Shown: in pieces, positions 9,995 to 20,479 of the stretch
Position numbering within the stretch: position 1 is the first letter of the stretch
How the letters are laid out: every line of letters begins with the position of its first letter
DNA from: Xenococcaceae cyanobacterium MO_188.B29
GTDB lineage: Bacteria; Cyanobacteriota; Cyanobacteriia; Cyanobacteriales; Xenococcaceae
NCBI GenBank assembly: GCA_030065155.1
Contig: JASJDI010000001.1
Location: forward strand, 1-64,000
Direction: 5' to 3'
DNA: 64,000 bases
Made by a program: the position numbers and the translations under genes
Notes under the pieces: model-generated
Told to the model about the DNA's origin: nothing
Seen by the model: the letters and a program-made list of their open reading frames with translations, nothing else
Databases searched by the model: none

Positions 9995-10381
9995 TTAATT
10001 TAGGGTATGTAGCTTATTCTCTCTATCTTGATAGACGGATTGAGAAGGTTTAATTTGATACTTTACTAAATCTGCTAAGTCCTGCAATTGATTAATCGCT
10101 TCTGCACCTTCTAATTTCATTAATTCGCGATCGTCGCGCATTTCTGTCCAGGTGATCCCGTAATCAGAAACGAGAAAGCGAATAAGATGGTTATCTCCTA
10201 AACTAACCATAAAGGATGCACTATTCATCTTATTCCCGCAGGTATAGCATGATGCAGGATAGCCTCCCTCTTCAAGGACAATTGCTAAGGCTTGGAGATT
10301 CATTACCAAGTCACAGACAAATTGTCGGTGTTGCTGTGCCAGTCTTATAAACACGTTTTCCCTCCTAACACCAGTTACCAT
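9995..10381 (-). CDS. DUF1815 family cyanobacterial protein
   Basis: RLAQQHRQFVCDLVMNLQALA...SYGITWTEMRDDRELMKLEGAEAINQLQDLA. Confidence 0.8.
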   Translation of the reverse strand: MVTGVRRENVFIRLAQQHRQFVCDLVMNLQALAIVLEEGGYPASCYTCGNKMNSASFMVSLGDNHLIRFLVSDYGITWTEMRDDRELMKLEGAEAINQLQDLADLVKYQIKPSQSVYQDRENKLHTLN

Positions 10382-10744
10382 TGTAATGGTTTTAATATTT
10401 TTTTATATTTATATCTTTGATGGACAATATTATTATTACTAAGCTATTCCAATATATTGTGTAGCTAATGAATCATAAATTTAGTAATTGAAGTTGCAAA
10501 AACAAATCTTTAGTTAACTATGCTCCACAGAGATAAATGCTGCTATGGCAATACATTGGATTTTTTTTGTTGAGAGCGAATTCTTTGTCTATTTGTATGT
10601 ATGTTGACATTCTCCCAATTATATTCTAGTTAGCTAGAATACGTCTGACTGTTAAATAAGATGCAAAAATTATGGTAGTTATAAAGATAATTCAAAATTA
10701 ATTGATAATGAATTATTTCCGATCCATTATCAATTGTCTACTAT

Positions 10745-12031
10745 CTACACTGTTTGTTCTTCTGTATCTAGATTAAATAGCATTTGTAATGATTGGATAC
10801 AACGACGACGAGCTTCTATATCTTGCTGTGCTCTTAACTGTACCATGGGTTCGTGGAGAATTTTGTTCACGATTCCTCTAGTTAGAGCTTCGATTACTTC
10901 TTGATGTTTTTCCCCAAATTCTGATCCTAGTCGAGATAGAGCTTTTTCTAATTCTTGTTCACGAATAGTTTCGACTTTGCTGCGTAAACAACTAATAGTA
11001 GGTACAGTTTCCAGCGATCGCCACCAAAGTAAATAATTTTCTACTTCTTCTTCGATGATCCCTTCTGCTTCGGCTGCCATGCGACGACGACTTTCTTGGT
11101 TAGCAGCAACTACTGCTTTAAGATCGTCCACATTATAAGCTTCTACCTGCTCAATTTCTTTAACGTCTGCTGCTATGTTGCGAGGGACAGAAATGTCGAT
11201 CAGCATCAAGCATTTGCCATTAACACAAACTACTTCTAGATTAGCTTTATTTAAAATTGGTTCTGTTGCGCCTGTACTGGTAAAGACTATATCAGTATTG
11301 GCGATCGTATTCATCATATCTGGAAGGAGACGAATTTCTAATTCTGCACCAGGAAATTTCTTCGCTAATTCTTCTGCTCGCCGATGGGAGCGATTAACGA
11401 TCGCTATTTTGCTTGCTCCTTTGGCTAGTAGGTGTTTGACTAACAAGCAGGACATTTTTCCTGCACCAACAATAGTGATGTGATAGGGAGATAAATCTTT
11501 TACTTTAGCTTGAGCTAATTCTACGGCAGCAGAACTAATGGAAACTGCTCCTGTCCCAATGCTGGTTTCACTGCGTACTCTTTTTCCTGTAGAGATTGCC
11601 TGTTTAAATAAGCGATCGAGTAGTCTACCTAATCCTTGATATTTCTGTCCTAGTTTATGGGTATTTTTAACTTGTGCTAATATTTGTCCTTCTCCTAAGA
11701 CTAGACTTTCTAACCCCGCAGAAACTCGCATTAGATGACGTAGTGAGTCTTCGTGTAAAAGGGTAAATAAATGTTTTCGTAACTCTAATGAGTTAATTTG
11801 TCCTTTATCTGCTAAAAATTGGGTTATTTCCTTAACTCCCTGCTCTGTATCGTAGACAACTGCATAGATCTCTAAACGGTTGCAGGTGCTAATAATGGCT
11901 ACTTCGCTAATGTGGGGATAATTCCGCAATTGAGCGATTGCTTCTTCTATTTGGGGTTCGGGAATACTTAGCTTTTCTCTAATTTCTACAGACGCTGTTT
12001 TATGACTTAAACCAACAACTACAATATTCAT
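10745..12031 (-). CDS. hemA: Glutamyl-tRNA reductase
   Basis: [38 protein letters not shown]. Confidence 0.98.
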   Translation of the reverse strand: MNIVVVGLSHKTASVEIREKLSIPEPQIEEAIAQLRNYPHISEVAIISTCNRLEIYAVVYDTEQGVKEITQFLADKGQINSLELRKHLFTLLHEDSLRHLMRVSAGLESLVLGEGQILAQVKNTHKLGQKYQGLGRLLDRLFKQAISTGKRVRSETSIGTGAVSISSAAVELAQAKVKDLSPYHITIVGAGKMSCLLVKHLLAKGASKIAIVNRSHRRAEELAKKFPGAELEIRLLPDMMNTIANTDIVFTSTGATEPILNKANLEVVCVNGKCLMLIDISVPRNIAADVKEIEQVEAYNVDDLKAVVAANQESRRRMAAEAEGIIEEEVENYLLWWRSLETVPTISCLRSKVETIREQELEKALSRLGSEFGEKHQEVIEALTRGIVNKILHEPMVQLRAQQDIEARRRCIQSLQMLFNLDTEEQTV

Positions 12032-12168
12032 GCGTTCTTCTCAAGGGTTTTAAACTGATCGACTCAGATTAACTTCTGAGCGAAAAAGATAGTGGTCTAT
12101 ATTTTATTGTTAATTAAATTTATCTAGATTCAAGTTTAGGAAAGAATAGTTAATTCCTAACAAAGAAG

Positions 12169-12211
12169 AGAAGTTACAGGAGTTCAGTAGTTTGATTATT
12201 CTGTAACTTCT
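12169..12211 (-). terminator. Inverted repeat downstream of glpX (possible terminator or regulatory hairpin)
   Basis: 11-bp perfect arms AGAAGTTACAG (12169-12179) / CTGTAACTTCT (12201-12211), 21-nt loop. Confidence 0.35.
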
Positions 12212-12251
12212 GCAACTTCTGCAACTCCTAAAATGTAATCTTTATCGGTTT

Positions 12252-13289
12252 TTATTTCAGTTGTATGCTTTTTGGTTTTTCAAACATATGAACTGTATCT
12301 ACAAAACGGGCTGTTTTTGATTGAGAAGAAATAACTAAACTTTGAGTTCTTGCTCCTCCTTTGAAGAAACGGACTCCTTCCATTAAAGTTCCTGGAGTGA
12401 TCCCGCAAGCAGCAAATAGTACTGTTTCCCCATTAGCCAACTCTTCTGCATTGTAGGCTCGATCGGGGTCAGTAATGCCCATCTCTTTTAGACGAGCTAA
12501 GTTGCTCTCTTTGCTTTCTCCAATTAAGCCAGTTTTCACGATCGCCGGATCGTAAATTAACTGTCCTTGGAAATGACCACCTAAGCAACGCATAGCTGCT
12601 GCGGAAATTACGCCTTCTGGAGCAGCACCAATACCCATCAAAGCATGAATATTAGTACCAGCAAAAGCACAAGAGATAGCAGCTGAAACATCTCCATCAC
12701 TAATGAGCCTTACTCTTGCACCTGCATCGCGAATTTCTGTGATTAAGTCTTTATGACGAGAACGATCCATTACCACTACAACTAACTCTTCGATCGCACG
12801 ATTCATACAGTCGGAGATGATTTTTAAGTTTTCGGTAGCGGATTTGTTAATATCTACATGACCCTTAGCTACTGGTGGTGCAGCTAACTTTTTCATATAA
12901 AAGTCAGGAGCAGCAAATAAACCACCTTTTTCAGAAATTGCTAGAACCGCCATGGAGCCTGGTTGTCCGTAAGCAACTAAGTTAGTACCTTCGCAGGGAT
13001 CGACTGCAATATCAATTTCAACTAATTCGTCTGGGTTGCAGAAATCTTTTGCGTCTTCGCGGGCACAAATGCCAACTTCTTCACCGATGTAGAGCATGGG
13101 AGCGTCGTCCCTTTCCCCCTCTCCGATAACGATGCGACCTCGCATGTAAATTTTATTCATCCGCTCCCGCATGGCTTCTACCGCCACATGGTCAGCAGTA
13201 TCTTTTTCGCCTTTACCCATCCATTTAGATGAAGCGATCGCTGCTTGTTCTACTACTTCAATAATTTCTAACCCGAGGGTATTTTCCAC
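12252..13289 (-). CDS. glpX: Class II fructose-1,6-/sedoheptulose-1,7-bisphosphatase
   Basis: [26 protein letters not shown]; next to hemA as in many cyanobacteria. Confidence 0.97.
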   Translation of the reverse strand: MENTLGLEIIEVVEQAAIASSKWMGKGEKDTADHVAVEAMRERMNKIYMRGRIVIGEGERDDAPMLYIGEEVGICAREDAKDFCNPDELVEIDIAVDPCEGTNLVAYGQPGSMAVLAISEKGGLFAAPDFYMKKLAAPPVAKGHVDINKSATENLKIISDCMNRAIEELVVVVMDRSRHKDLITEIRDAGARVRLISDGDVSAAISCAFAGTNIHALMGIGAAPEGVISAAAMRCLGGHFQGQLIYDPAIVKTGLIGESKESNLARLKEMGITDPDRAYNAEELANGETVLFAACGITPGTLMEGVRFFKGGARTQSLVISSQSKTARFVDTVHMFEKPKSIQLK

Positions 13290-13557
13290 GAAGATTTTCC
13301 TCCCTACTGCATATATATTCCCTGGCTTTAGTCTGCCTACTCAAGTAAGAGCTAATCCTCCGAATTTGATTCAGAAGCTTGTGCCGTCCGTCAAAAGTCT
13401 ATCAGAGAGCGGTATCCACTTTAATATTTATTAAGTTTTAATAAGCTCTCTCAAGAGGCAGACAATATTATTATCCTCTGATTGGGTACATAGGAATAGT
13501 TTTCTTGGACAATAAGTAGTAAGTAGCTGTTTTAAGTAGGAAGTAGTAAGTAATAAT

Positions 13558-14652
13558 TTATTTGTGTGGTGAGCGATAGAAGGGTTTTTTGACTACTACG
13601 GCGGGATAGTTTTTACCACGAATTTCCACTGTGAGTTTTTGTCCTATTTTACTTAAGGGTTTAGGTACATAAGCAAGAGCGATCGCTTTACCCAGAGTTG
13701 GTGCTAATGTTCCACTAGTTACTTCGCCAACAATTTTATTGTCCGAGAGTACTGGATAACCATGACGGGCAATGTGCCTTCCTTCCATTTGTAAACCGAC
13801 TAGGCGTTTAGCAATTCCTTCTGCTTTTTGTTTGGCGAGGATTTCTCTACCAATAAAATCTCCTTTGCTATCTAGATGCACTAGCCAACCTAATCCTGCT
13901 TCTAGGGGGGTGGTGCTTTCGTCTATATCTTGCCCATAAAGGGACATGGCAGCTTCTAAGCGTAAAGTATCTCTAGCACCTAAACCACAGGGAGTAACTC
14001 CAAGTTTAAGTAAGTCTTGCCATAATTTCTGCCCTACTTCTGGCTCAACCATCACCTCAAACCCATCTTCTCCTGTATATCCAGTCCTGGCAATAAAAGC
14101 TGGTCGATCGTTTATGGTAACTTCTTGGTGAGCAAAGGCTGGCATGGAGTTTAAATCTACTTCTACCAGAGATTGGAGTACACTAACTGCTTTGACTCCT
14201 TGAATTGCGAGTAAAATGCGATCGCGAGATAAGTCTGTTAATTGAATTGAACTGGGTAAATGTTTTAGTAACCAGGCTTTATCTTTGGCTGTAGTTCCTG
14301 CATTGACAATCAAAAAACCTTTTTCTTCGTCTTGATAATAAAAAATGATATCGTCAATAATCCCAGCTTGGGAATTTAATAAAACTGTATATTGTGCTTG
14401 ACCTGGTTTTAGTCTTGATAAATCTGAGGGAACTAGGGTTTGTAATTCCTTAATTAAATCTTGTCCAGATAGAGAAAATTTCCCCATATGGGAAATATCA
14501 AACATGCCGACATTAGTACGTACTGCTTGATGTTCTTGCTTTAGTCCTTGGTATTGTACTGGCATTTCCCAGCCAGAAAAAGGGGTAAATCTCGCATTTT
14601 GCTGTTGAGTAAGCGCAAATAATGGTGTCCGCAATAATTCTGATTCAGTCAT
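13558..14652 (-). CDS. gcvT: Glycine cleavage system aminomethyltransferase (T-protein)
   Basis: [23 protein letters not shown]. Confidence 0.97.
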   Translation of the reverse strand: MTESELLRTPLFALTQQQNARFTPFSGWEMPVQYQGLKQEHQAVRTNVGMFDISHMGKFSLSGQDLIKELQTLVPSDLSRLKPGQAQYTVLLNSQAGIIDDIIFYYQDEEKGFLIVNAGTTAKDKAWLLKHLPSSIQLTDLSRDRILLAIQGVKAVSVLQSLVEVDLNSMPAFAHQEVTINDRPAFIARTGYTGEDGFEVMVEPEVGQKLWQDLLKLGVTPCGLGARDTLRLEAAMSLYGQDIDESTTPLEAGLGWLVHLDSKGDFIGREILAKQKAEGIAKRLVGLQMEGRHIARHGYPVLSDNKIVGEVTSGTLAPTLGKAIALAYVPKPLSKIGQKLTVEIRGKNYPAVVVKKPFYRSPHK

Positions 14653-14808
14653 CTTAAGTAGTGCAATTTTAACTGGCTTTCATTTAGATTAATCATTTTT
14701 CGTTTAATCGATCGCAAATGGTCACTTTGTCTAGGTATATTAGGTTAAGCTTCGTTTAAGTAAAGTTTAAGCAAGTTTAACTTAATTTAGTACAACTAAA
14801 ATTTTATT

Positions 14809-15549
14809 GTGGGTATTATTTTTCTAGCTTTAGCAAGTTTTAGTAGTTGGTTAGTTAGCACCTTAGCAGGAGGTGGAACACCGTTAATCTTAATTCCTCT
14901 GATTGGCTTTTTTCTTGGTTCGGTAGCCGTTCCCCCTGTATTAACAACGGTAATGCTGGTCGGTCATCCTCAAAGGTTATTCCTTTATCGACAGCATATT
15001 TGTTGGCGTTTGATGTGGTGGTATCTTCCTGGTGCTATAGTTGGAGCGATTTTAGGAGCTTTTATTTATACGCAAATCCAATTAGAATGGCTGCCAATTT
15101 TGCTAGCTATGTTTCTGATTCTTTCTACTGCTAGTTATGGTATTGGAGATAGCGAATCATCTTTTAAGGTTGCGCCTTGGTATTTTTTGCCCTCAGGATT
15201 TATTTTTGCTTTTATTTCAGGATTAATCGGTAGTACAGGGCCCTTATTAAATCCCTTATATATAAATTATGGTTTATGCAAAGAGGAAATGATCGCCACT
15301 AAATCTGCCCACCTTGTGGTGATTCATATTGCTAAGATGATTACTTATGGTATCTTTGGGGCTTTAAATTGGCACTATCTTGGCTATGGATTATTGATGG
15401 GAGTTGCTGCGTTTCCTGGTAATTGGATAGGTCAAATTATTTTACAAAAAGTAAGCGAACAAAACTTTCGGAAACTTCTTGTCGGTTCTGTTTTGGTAAC
15501 TAGTGTTTTTATGCTTTGGGAACAGAGAGCCTTTTTTCTTTTATGGTAA
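14809..15549 (+). CDS. TSUP (TauE/SafE) family membrane permease
   Basis: Hydrophobic protein with AGGGTPLILIPLIGFFLG motif; GTG start. Confidence 0.8.
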   Translation: MGIIFLALASFSSWLVSTLAGGGTPLILIPLIGFFLGSVAVPPVLTTVMLVGHPQRLFLYRQHICWRLMWWYLPGAIVGAILGAFIYTQIQLEWLPILLAMFLILSTASYGIGDSESSFKVAPWYFLPSGFIFAFISGLIGSTGPLLNPLYINYGLCKEEMIATKSAHLVVIHIAKMITYGIFGALNWHYLGYGLLMGVAAFPGNWIGQIILQKVSEQNFRKLLVGSVLVTSVFMLWEQRAFFLLW

Positions 15550-15642
15550 TTCTCTAAGGCGATCGAGTTTAAAGTAAAATTATTTTAAGAAATAGTAAGC
15601 TCACTTTGATAAGATTTTTTTAGATTCATAGGAGAAAATTAA

Positions 15643-15759
15643 ATGCTAACTCTCAAAATAGTTGTTTATATAACTGTATTTTTCTTTATCGGTTTATTTG
15701 TTTTCGGCTTCCTCTCTAGCGATCCTTCTCGTAACCCAGGGCGTAAAGATTTGGAATAA
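15643..15759 (+). CDS. psbI: Photosystem II reaction centre protein I
   Basis: Translates as [38 protein letters not shown]; upstream AGGAGA; not in the ORF track. Confidence 0.97.
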   Translation: MLTLKIVVYITVFFFIGLFVFGFLSSDPSRNPGRKDLE

Positions 15760-15828
15760 GGTTTAATTTCTCAAAATTTGCTATTATTTGGGGGCGAGCT
15801 ATTATTTCGCCCCATATTTTTGTCATTA

Positions 15829-16005
15829 ATGAATAATCCTCAAACTTGGTACATTATTCAGCAACAAGATCAGACTTGTAAAATTGTGGCGATTACTGAT
15901 AAGCCACCAGAAACTAATTTTAGTTGGGGTCCTTTTGACTCACAAGCAGAGGCGATCGCTAAAAGGGTAGGCTTAATTAGAGCAGGTAAGTGCAAACCTG
16001 TGTAA
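15829..16005 (+). CDS. Small conserved-looking hypothetical protein
   Basis: MNNPQTWYIIQQQDQTCKIVAITDKPPETNFSWGPFDSQAEAIAKRVGLIRAGKCKPV; internal ATG preferred over 15778. Confidence 0.6.
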   Translation: MNNPQTWYIIQQQDQTCKIVAITDKPPETNFSWGPFDSQAEAIAKRVGLIRAGKCKPV

Positions 16006-16085
16006 TAAATCTACAATGTTAGTGCGATACAGCTTGGTTGAGTAGTAATACTAAATCCTGTTTAGATAAGATACTAAACGGTTGG

Positions 16086-16250
16086 GAAAGTCAGGAGTCA
16101 GAAGTCAGAAGTCAGAAAGGTTTTAGCTGAATCAGTAAAAGTATACTTTGAGGTCGAGGGATGCTCTCGGCTAGAGAGCATATCCAATCGACCTGTTGGT
16201 AATCGGATTTCGTATAAGTAGTAAGTAGCAAGTAGCGAGTAGTAAGTGAC
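16086..16250. repeat. Dispersed intergenic repeat, copy B, with a 48-bp hairpin insertion
   Basis: AGTCAGA heptamers, shared core GTATACTTTGA / TAATCGGATTTCGTAT interrupted by 16152-16199, then AGTAAGT-like heptamers. Confidence 0.75.
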
Positions 16251-16338
16251 AATAAAGCTTACATCGTACTCAATGACGGTACTGTTTACTATTGGCGAAC
16301 TTATTAATCTTGACACTCCGCACGGCTAGGGCTAACGC

Positions 16339-17568
16339 CTAAAGCTGTGGGATTCTTGGTTCTGACGACTCGCCGTTAAACGACAGGCTTGCGCCAATCG
16401 CCCAAGAGGGCAAATCTCCCCAAGCGTTTAGGGATTGCTCCCATGTTCCTGTGTGACCCACAGTACGTATAGCTTTTTGCAAAATGTTAACTGCTGCATT
16501 TTTATCTCTACACATTTCTGTAGAGCAAATGTCGCATCGGTGTGTCCTAGTACTCAAGCTTTTTTGGACTTTAGAGCCACAAACACTGCAGTCAATAGTA
16601 GTAAAATGGGGCGGTACAGCAACAGTTACTTTGCCAAATTTAACCCCAAAGTATTCAATCCAATATCGCAACTTTCGCCATCCCATATCTTGTATGGATT
16701 TTGATAGCTTATGGTTACGAATCATGTTTTTCACCTTCAAATCTTCATAGGCGATCAAATCTGCCGATAAGCTTACGCAACGGGCTACTCTCTTAGCCCA
16801 TTCTTCACGCTGCCTACTTACTTTAAGGTGAAGCTTTCCTAGTTGTTTTCTAGCCTTTTTATAGTTATTAGATTGAGGTTGCCCTTGTCTAAATTTTTTA
16901 GATACCCGATGTTGAAGTTTACTTAGTCGTTTTTCTGCTGTTCTGTAGAATCTGGGGTTAGGTTCTTGATGACCTGTATTGTCAACATAAGCAAATTTCA
17001 AGCCCATATCCAAACCAATAGCTTTACCTGTTGGCTTAATCTCTTCTTTATTGTCTACGTCAATAGAAAACTGACAGTAGTAACCATCCGCCTTAAGAAC
17101 TAATCGAACTCTTTTGATTAACTTGTCTTCATAGAAACGAAGATCGTGAGTGCCAATCAACTTGACTCTACCAATACCTTTTTTATCGGTAAAAGTAATA
17201 TGTTTACAAGTAGTTCTATCTAACTTCCAGCCAGTAGTTTTATATTCTACAGAACGAACATTTTTCTTGAACTTTGGATATCCTTTTTTGCCTGAAATCT
17301 TTTTCTTACAGTTATCAAAAAACCGTGAGATAGCAGACCAAGCTCTTTCTGCTGCTGATTGTCTCGCCATTGAATTCAATTCCTGAGCAAAGCTAAATTC
17401 TTGGGCTAATATCTTGCAATGTTTGTTGAGGTCATAGCGTCCCACTCCTTTGTTGTCCATCCAGAATCTAAGACATTTGTTTCTGATGAACTGAGTGGTT
17501 CTGATAGCCTCGTCAATTGCTTGATATTGCTCTGTTTTAGCTTTTATTTTGAACTCAAATACAATCAT
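16339..17568 (-). CDS. tnpB: TnpB (IS200/IS605-type OrfB), RNA-guided nuclease family
   Basis: AIGLDMGLKFAYV, AYEDLKVKNMIRNHKLSKSIQDMGW, CSVCGSKVQKSLSTRTHRCDICSTEMCRDKNAAVNIL zinc finger and RuvC DKNAA. Confidence 0.95.
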   Translation of the reverse strand: MIVFEFKIKAKTEQYQAIDEAIRTTQFIRNKCLRFWMDNKGVGRYDLNKHCKILAQEFSFAQELNSMARQSAAERAWSAISRFFDNCKKKISGKKGYPKFKKNVRSVEYKTTGWKLDRTTCKHITFTDKKGIGRVKLIGTHDLRFYEDKLIKRVRLVLKADGYYCQFSIDVDNKEEIKPTGKAIGLDMGLKFAYVDNTGHQEPNPRFYRTAEKRLSKLQHRVSKKFRQGQPQSNNYKKARKQLGKLHLKVSRQREEWAKRVARCVSLSADLIAYEDLKVKNMIRNHKLSKSIQDMGWRKLRYWIEYFGVKFGKVTVAVPPHFTTIDCSVCGSKVQKSLSTRTHRCDICSTEMCRDKNAAVNILQKAIRTVGHTGTWEQSLNAWGDLPSWAIGASLSFNGESSEPRIPQL

Positions 17569-17652
17569 TTTATGTCAAAACTAATGACATAAACATTGTA
17601 GCACAAAAAAATGACCGAGAGGTGTTGACCAGGGTTTCTGCCCGCGGAATGC

Positions 17653-17697
17653 GGTTCGGCTTGCGAACTGGCGTTCAACGCCAGTTCGTTCCGAACC
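17653..17697. repeat. Nested perfect palindrome
   Basis: GGTTCGG cttg CGAACTGGCGTT C AACGCCAGTTCG tt CCGAACC: 12-bp inner stem with 1-nt loop and 7-bp outer stem. Confidence 0.9.
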
Positions 17698-17806
17698 TCT
17701 GCCCTACAACTTCTGCCTTCGGCTGACTGCGACTAAAGTCGCCGAGTAGCGCGTATCCCACGCCTAAAGGACGCTTCGCTCGTGGGTTTTGCGCTGCCCG
17801 TCCTCA

Positions 17807-18274
17807 CTATAAAAACCGACTGAGATCGAATTCTTCGTCTGTTTCTTCTTCTTTAAATCTTTCTGAACTGAGAATTAGCAATAGTCTTTCTGTATAATCT
17901 ACTGCACCTCTTAATTCATCTCTCAGTCTAGCTAGTCCTCCGTTGGCGTACTCTTCAAATATTTGTACTCTTTCTTCTTCTATTTTGGGGTCTTCAGTAG
18001 AAAGTATTTTAATATCTTGGGTTTCTGTGACGGCAATTAATTTAATCACCCATTCGTAACCGCGAGAAATAAAAACTTCTAAGCTAACTGGTGCAGGTTC
18101 ACTATGAGAAACTTCTTTGAGGGGAACTCGTTTTTGATATTTTGCCCCTAAACTAGCAGCAAAAACTATTACATCAGCATAAGTCTGAAACGCTCCAGTT
18201 GTTCCTTTCGTCTCTAATAATTTTTGGACTAATTCTGCTTTGTCTTTGGCTACTTTGATTCTGGGCAATGCCAT
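17807..18274 (-). CDS. DNA phosphorothioation (Dnd)-associated protein 4-like
   Basis: ALPRIKVAKDKAELVQKLL...FQTYADVIVFAASLGAKYQKRVPL...QIFEEYANGGLARLRDELRGAVDYTERLLLILSSERF resembles the cyanobacterial Dnd-associated family, from memory. Confidence 0.7.
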   Translation of the reverse strand: MALPRIKVAKDKAELVQKLLETKGTTGAFQTYADVIVFAASLGAKYQKRVPLKEVSHSEPAPVSLEVFISRGYEWVIKLIAVTETQDIKILSTEDPKIEEERVQIFEEYANGGLARLRDELRGAVDYTERLLLILSSERFKEEETDEEFDLSRFL

Positions 18275-18351
18275 GTTTGTTGAGTTAGGAAATATATAAG
18301 CTATTTTAAGCTATTTTTTGTGTCAGAATTAAAACTTTGTTCTATTATTTA

Positions 18352-18377
18352 TGTGTCAAATTTAAATTTATGGCACA
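18352..18377. repeat. 26-bp palindrome copy 1
   Basis: TGTGTCAAATTTAAATTTATGGCACA; a degenerate copy lies at 18319-18344. Confidence 0.75.
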
Positions 18378-18450
18378 AAAAAATTCAATATTTAATTTTA
18401 ATATCAAGTAATATTCTGTAAGATTACAAAAACCAATAGCTTGAGAATCT

Positions 18451-18810
18451 ATGCAGGATATAGAACCAATAATTAAAGACTATTTACTCGCTTGGAATGC
18501 TTCAGACTCAAAAAAAAGAGCAGACTTAATGGCTAAAGTAGTTGCAGAAGATTGTTTGTATGCGGATTCCCATCTACCAGAACCGATCATAACCAGAGAA
18601 TTACACTATCAATTTATCGATCGCTTCCGTCAAAAGTTTCCCGATTTAAGTTTAGTATTAGCATCTTCTTTAGATAGTCATCATAATTTTTTTCGTTTTG
18701 CCTGGAAATTAGTTAAGCCTGATGGTATTCCCTTTTCTCAAGGTAGTTTTTTTGGGAAAGTGAATCAGCAAGGAGAGATTTCCAAGCTGGTTGGTTTTGT
18801 AGATAAATAA
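18451..18810 (+). CDS. NTF2/SnoaL-like protein
   Basis: Size and composition: DYLLAWNASDSKKRADLMAKVVAEDCLYADSHLPEPI. Confidence 0.65.
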   Translation: MQDIEPIIKDYLLAWNASDSKKRADLMAKVVAEDCLYADSHLPEPIITRELHYQFIDRFRQKFPDLSLVLASSLDSHHNFFRFAWKLVKPDGIPFSQGSFFGKVNQQGEISKLVGFVDK

Positions 18811-18923
18811 TTAATATTTAATATATAGATAAATTTAACCTCTAACAGAAGCAGATGTTGTCCTCACTTAGCAATAATTCCTTAAAATTTGAAAAAAGCT
18901 AAATAATTTATGTCTCCATAGCT

Positions 18924-20387
18924 ATGAGACAGCAATCCATCTTGAAAAATCGTCCTCGATGGCATCACGTTTTTGTTGAAGTTCGCACTCAAATTCTACT
19001 TTGTTATGTCGGTTTGATGACAATTTTAATGGGAATATCAATTCCGACAATTTATCAATTCGTGTTTCGACAGATCGATGTACGTCTACACACAGAAGTG
19101 GTTTCTGAGATTGAAGAGCTTGAGCTTGAGTTGGCAATGAAAAATCCTCAAACTTTTCTCCAACTTCAACAACTAACAGTTGAATATTTAACTGATGAAT
19201 TAGTTGAAGAAGACCAATTTTTGATCTTTTTACTCAATCAAGAGGTTTTTCAGTCTAGTCCTCCGGTTGAAGAGTTACCAAAGTCCTTACAACCCAATTC
19301 TCCCTCGATCGATCGATTGAGATTAACCAAACAACCTAATTCTGGGGAGTTTGTAATTAACGATGCAGAAATAGGCAAAATTATCTATGAAATCCTGCCA
19401 ATTCAAATACAAGGACAACATCAAGGATTATTTATTGTCGCTCACGCTGTAATAGATGAATATCAGGAGGCAACCTCTGCTATGCGATTTGTCATCGTTA
19501 TTACCAGCATACTTTTTTTGCTAACTTCCGCAGGAGCTTGGATTATTTCGGGTTTAGTATTAAAACCTCTACGAGTAATGTCAGCAACAGCCAGACAAAT
19601 TAGTGAAAAAGACTTATCCCAAAGACTTCCAGTAGAAGGTAATGGGGAGATGACTGAAATCGCTAATACGTTTAATGAGATGATGGATCGTTTGCAAAGA
19701 GCTTTCTTGAGTCAACGCAATTTTATTAATGATGCTAGCCATGAACTGCGTACTCCTATTACTATTGTTCAAGGTCATCTAGAATTAATGGGTGACGATC
19801 GAGAAGAACAGCAACAAACTTTGGTAATCGTTCAGGAAGAACTCGATCGCATGAATCGATTAGTTGGGGATCTTCTCACTCTAGCTAAAGCAGAACAGCC
19901 TGATTTTATTCGACCTCAATTAATTGAAGTTGAGGCTTTAACTCAGGAATTATATGAGAAAGCCAAGGTATTAAGTAAAGGTAACTTGCAATTGGAAGCA
20001 GTAGGCAAAGGACAAATATACATAGATCGACAAAGGTTAACTCAAGCGATTATGAACTTGGTAGATAATGCGGTTCGATACACCGCGTCTGAGGCAAATA
20101 TTTTTTTCGGTTCTGCTTGTAACGATTCAGATATTCGCTTTTGGGTTAAAGATACGGGTATGGGAATTGCTGTATACGATCGACAGCGAATTTTTAATCG
20201 CTTTGCTCGTGCTTCTAACAGTCGTCGTCGTTCCGATGGCTATGGTTTGGGATTGTCTATTACCAAAGCTATTGTTACTGCTTGTGGTGGCTCGATCGAA
20301 CTAGAGAGTGATTTAGGAAAAGGTTCTACTTTTACACTTATTTTCCCTGTTGATTCTGTCAAAGGTACTTCACAAAGTCCAGATTGA
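18924..20387 (+). CDS. Two-component sensor histidine kinase (TM, HAMP, HisKA, HATPase)
   Basis: FINDASHELRTPITIVQGHLELM H-box, MNLVDNAVRYT N-box, DTGMGIAVYDRQRIFNRFARA, GYGLGLSI. Confidence 0.95.
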   Translation: MRQQSILKNRPRWHHVFVEVRTQILLCYVGLMTILMGISIPTIYQFVFRQIDVRLHTEVVSEIEELELELAMKNPQTFLQLQQLTVEYLTDELVEEDQFLIFLLNQEVFQSSPPVEELPKSLQPNSPSIDRLRLTKQPNSGEFVINDAEIGKIIYEILPIQIQGQHQGLFIVAHAVIDEYQEATSAMRFVIVITSILFLLTSAGAWIISGLVLKPLRVMSATARQISEKDLSQRLPVEGNGEMTEIANTFNEMMDRLQRAFLSQRNFINDASHELRTPITIVQGHLELMGDDREEQQQTLVIVQEELDRMNRLVGDLLTLAKAEQPDFIRPQLIEVEALTQELYEKAKVLSKGNLQLEAVGKGQIYIDRQRLTQAIMNLVDNAVRYTASEANIFFGSACNDSDIRFWVKDTGMGIAVYDRQRIFNRFARASNSRRRSDGYGLGLSITKAIVTACGGSIELESDLGKGSTFTLIFPVDSVKGTSQSPD

Positions 20388-20431
20388 GACTTAAAATTTA
20401 TTTCTCATCAAAGCTGACGTTAACTAGTTTT

Positions 20432-20457
20432 TGTGTCAAAATTAAACTTCTGATACA
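20432..20457. repeat. 26-bp palindrome copy 2
   Basis: TGTGTCAAAATTAAACTTCTGATACA. Confidence 0.8.
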
Positions 20458-20479
20458 TAAAGGAGAAAAACACGAAGCG

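Larger units (their letters stand above)
16300..17806 (-). mobile_element. IS200/IS605-like element carrying tnpB only (no tnpA); ends approximate
   Basis: tnpB plus a downstream hairpin-bearing segment GAATCCCACAGCTTTAGGCGTTAGCCCTAGCCGTGCGGAGTGTCAA and a palindrome-rich upstream region. Confidence 0.6.

Noticed and set aside
17569-17597. TTTATGTCA AAACTAA TGACATAAA as a member of the 26-bp palindrome family
   Set aside because: Spacer is 7 nt rather than 12 and the arms differ; it sits in the tnpB leader and probably belongs to the insertion element
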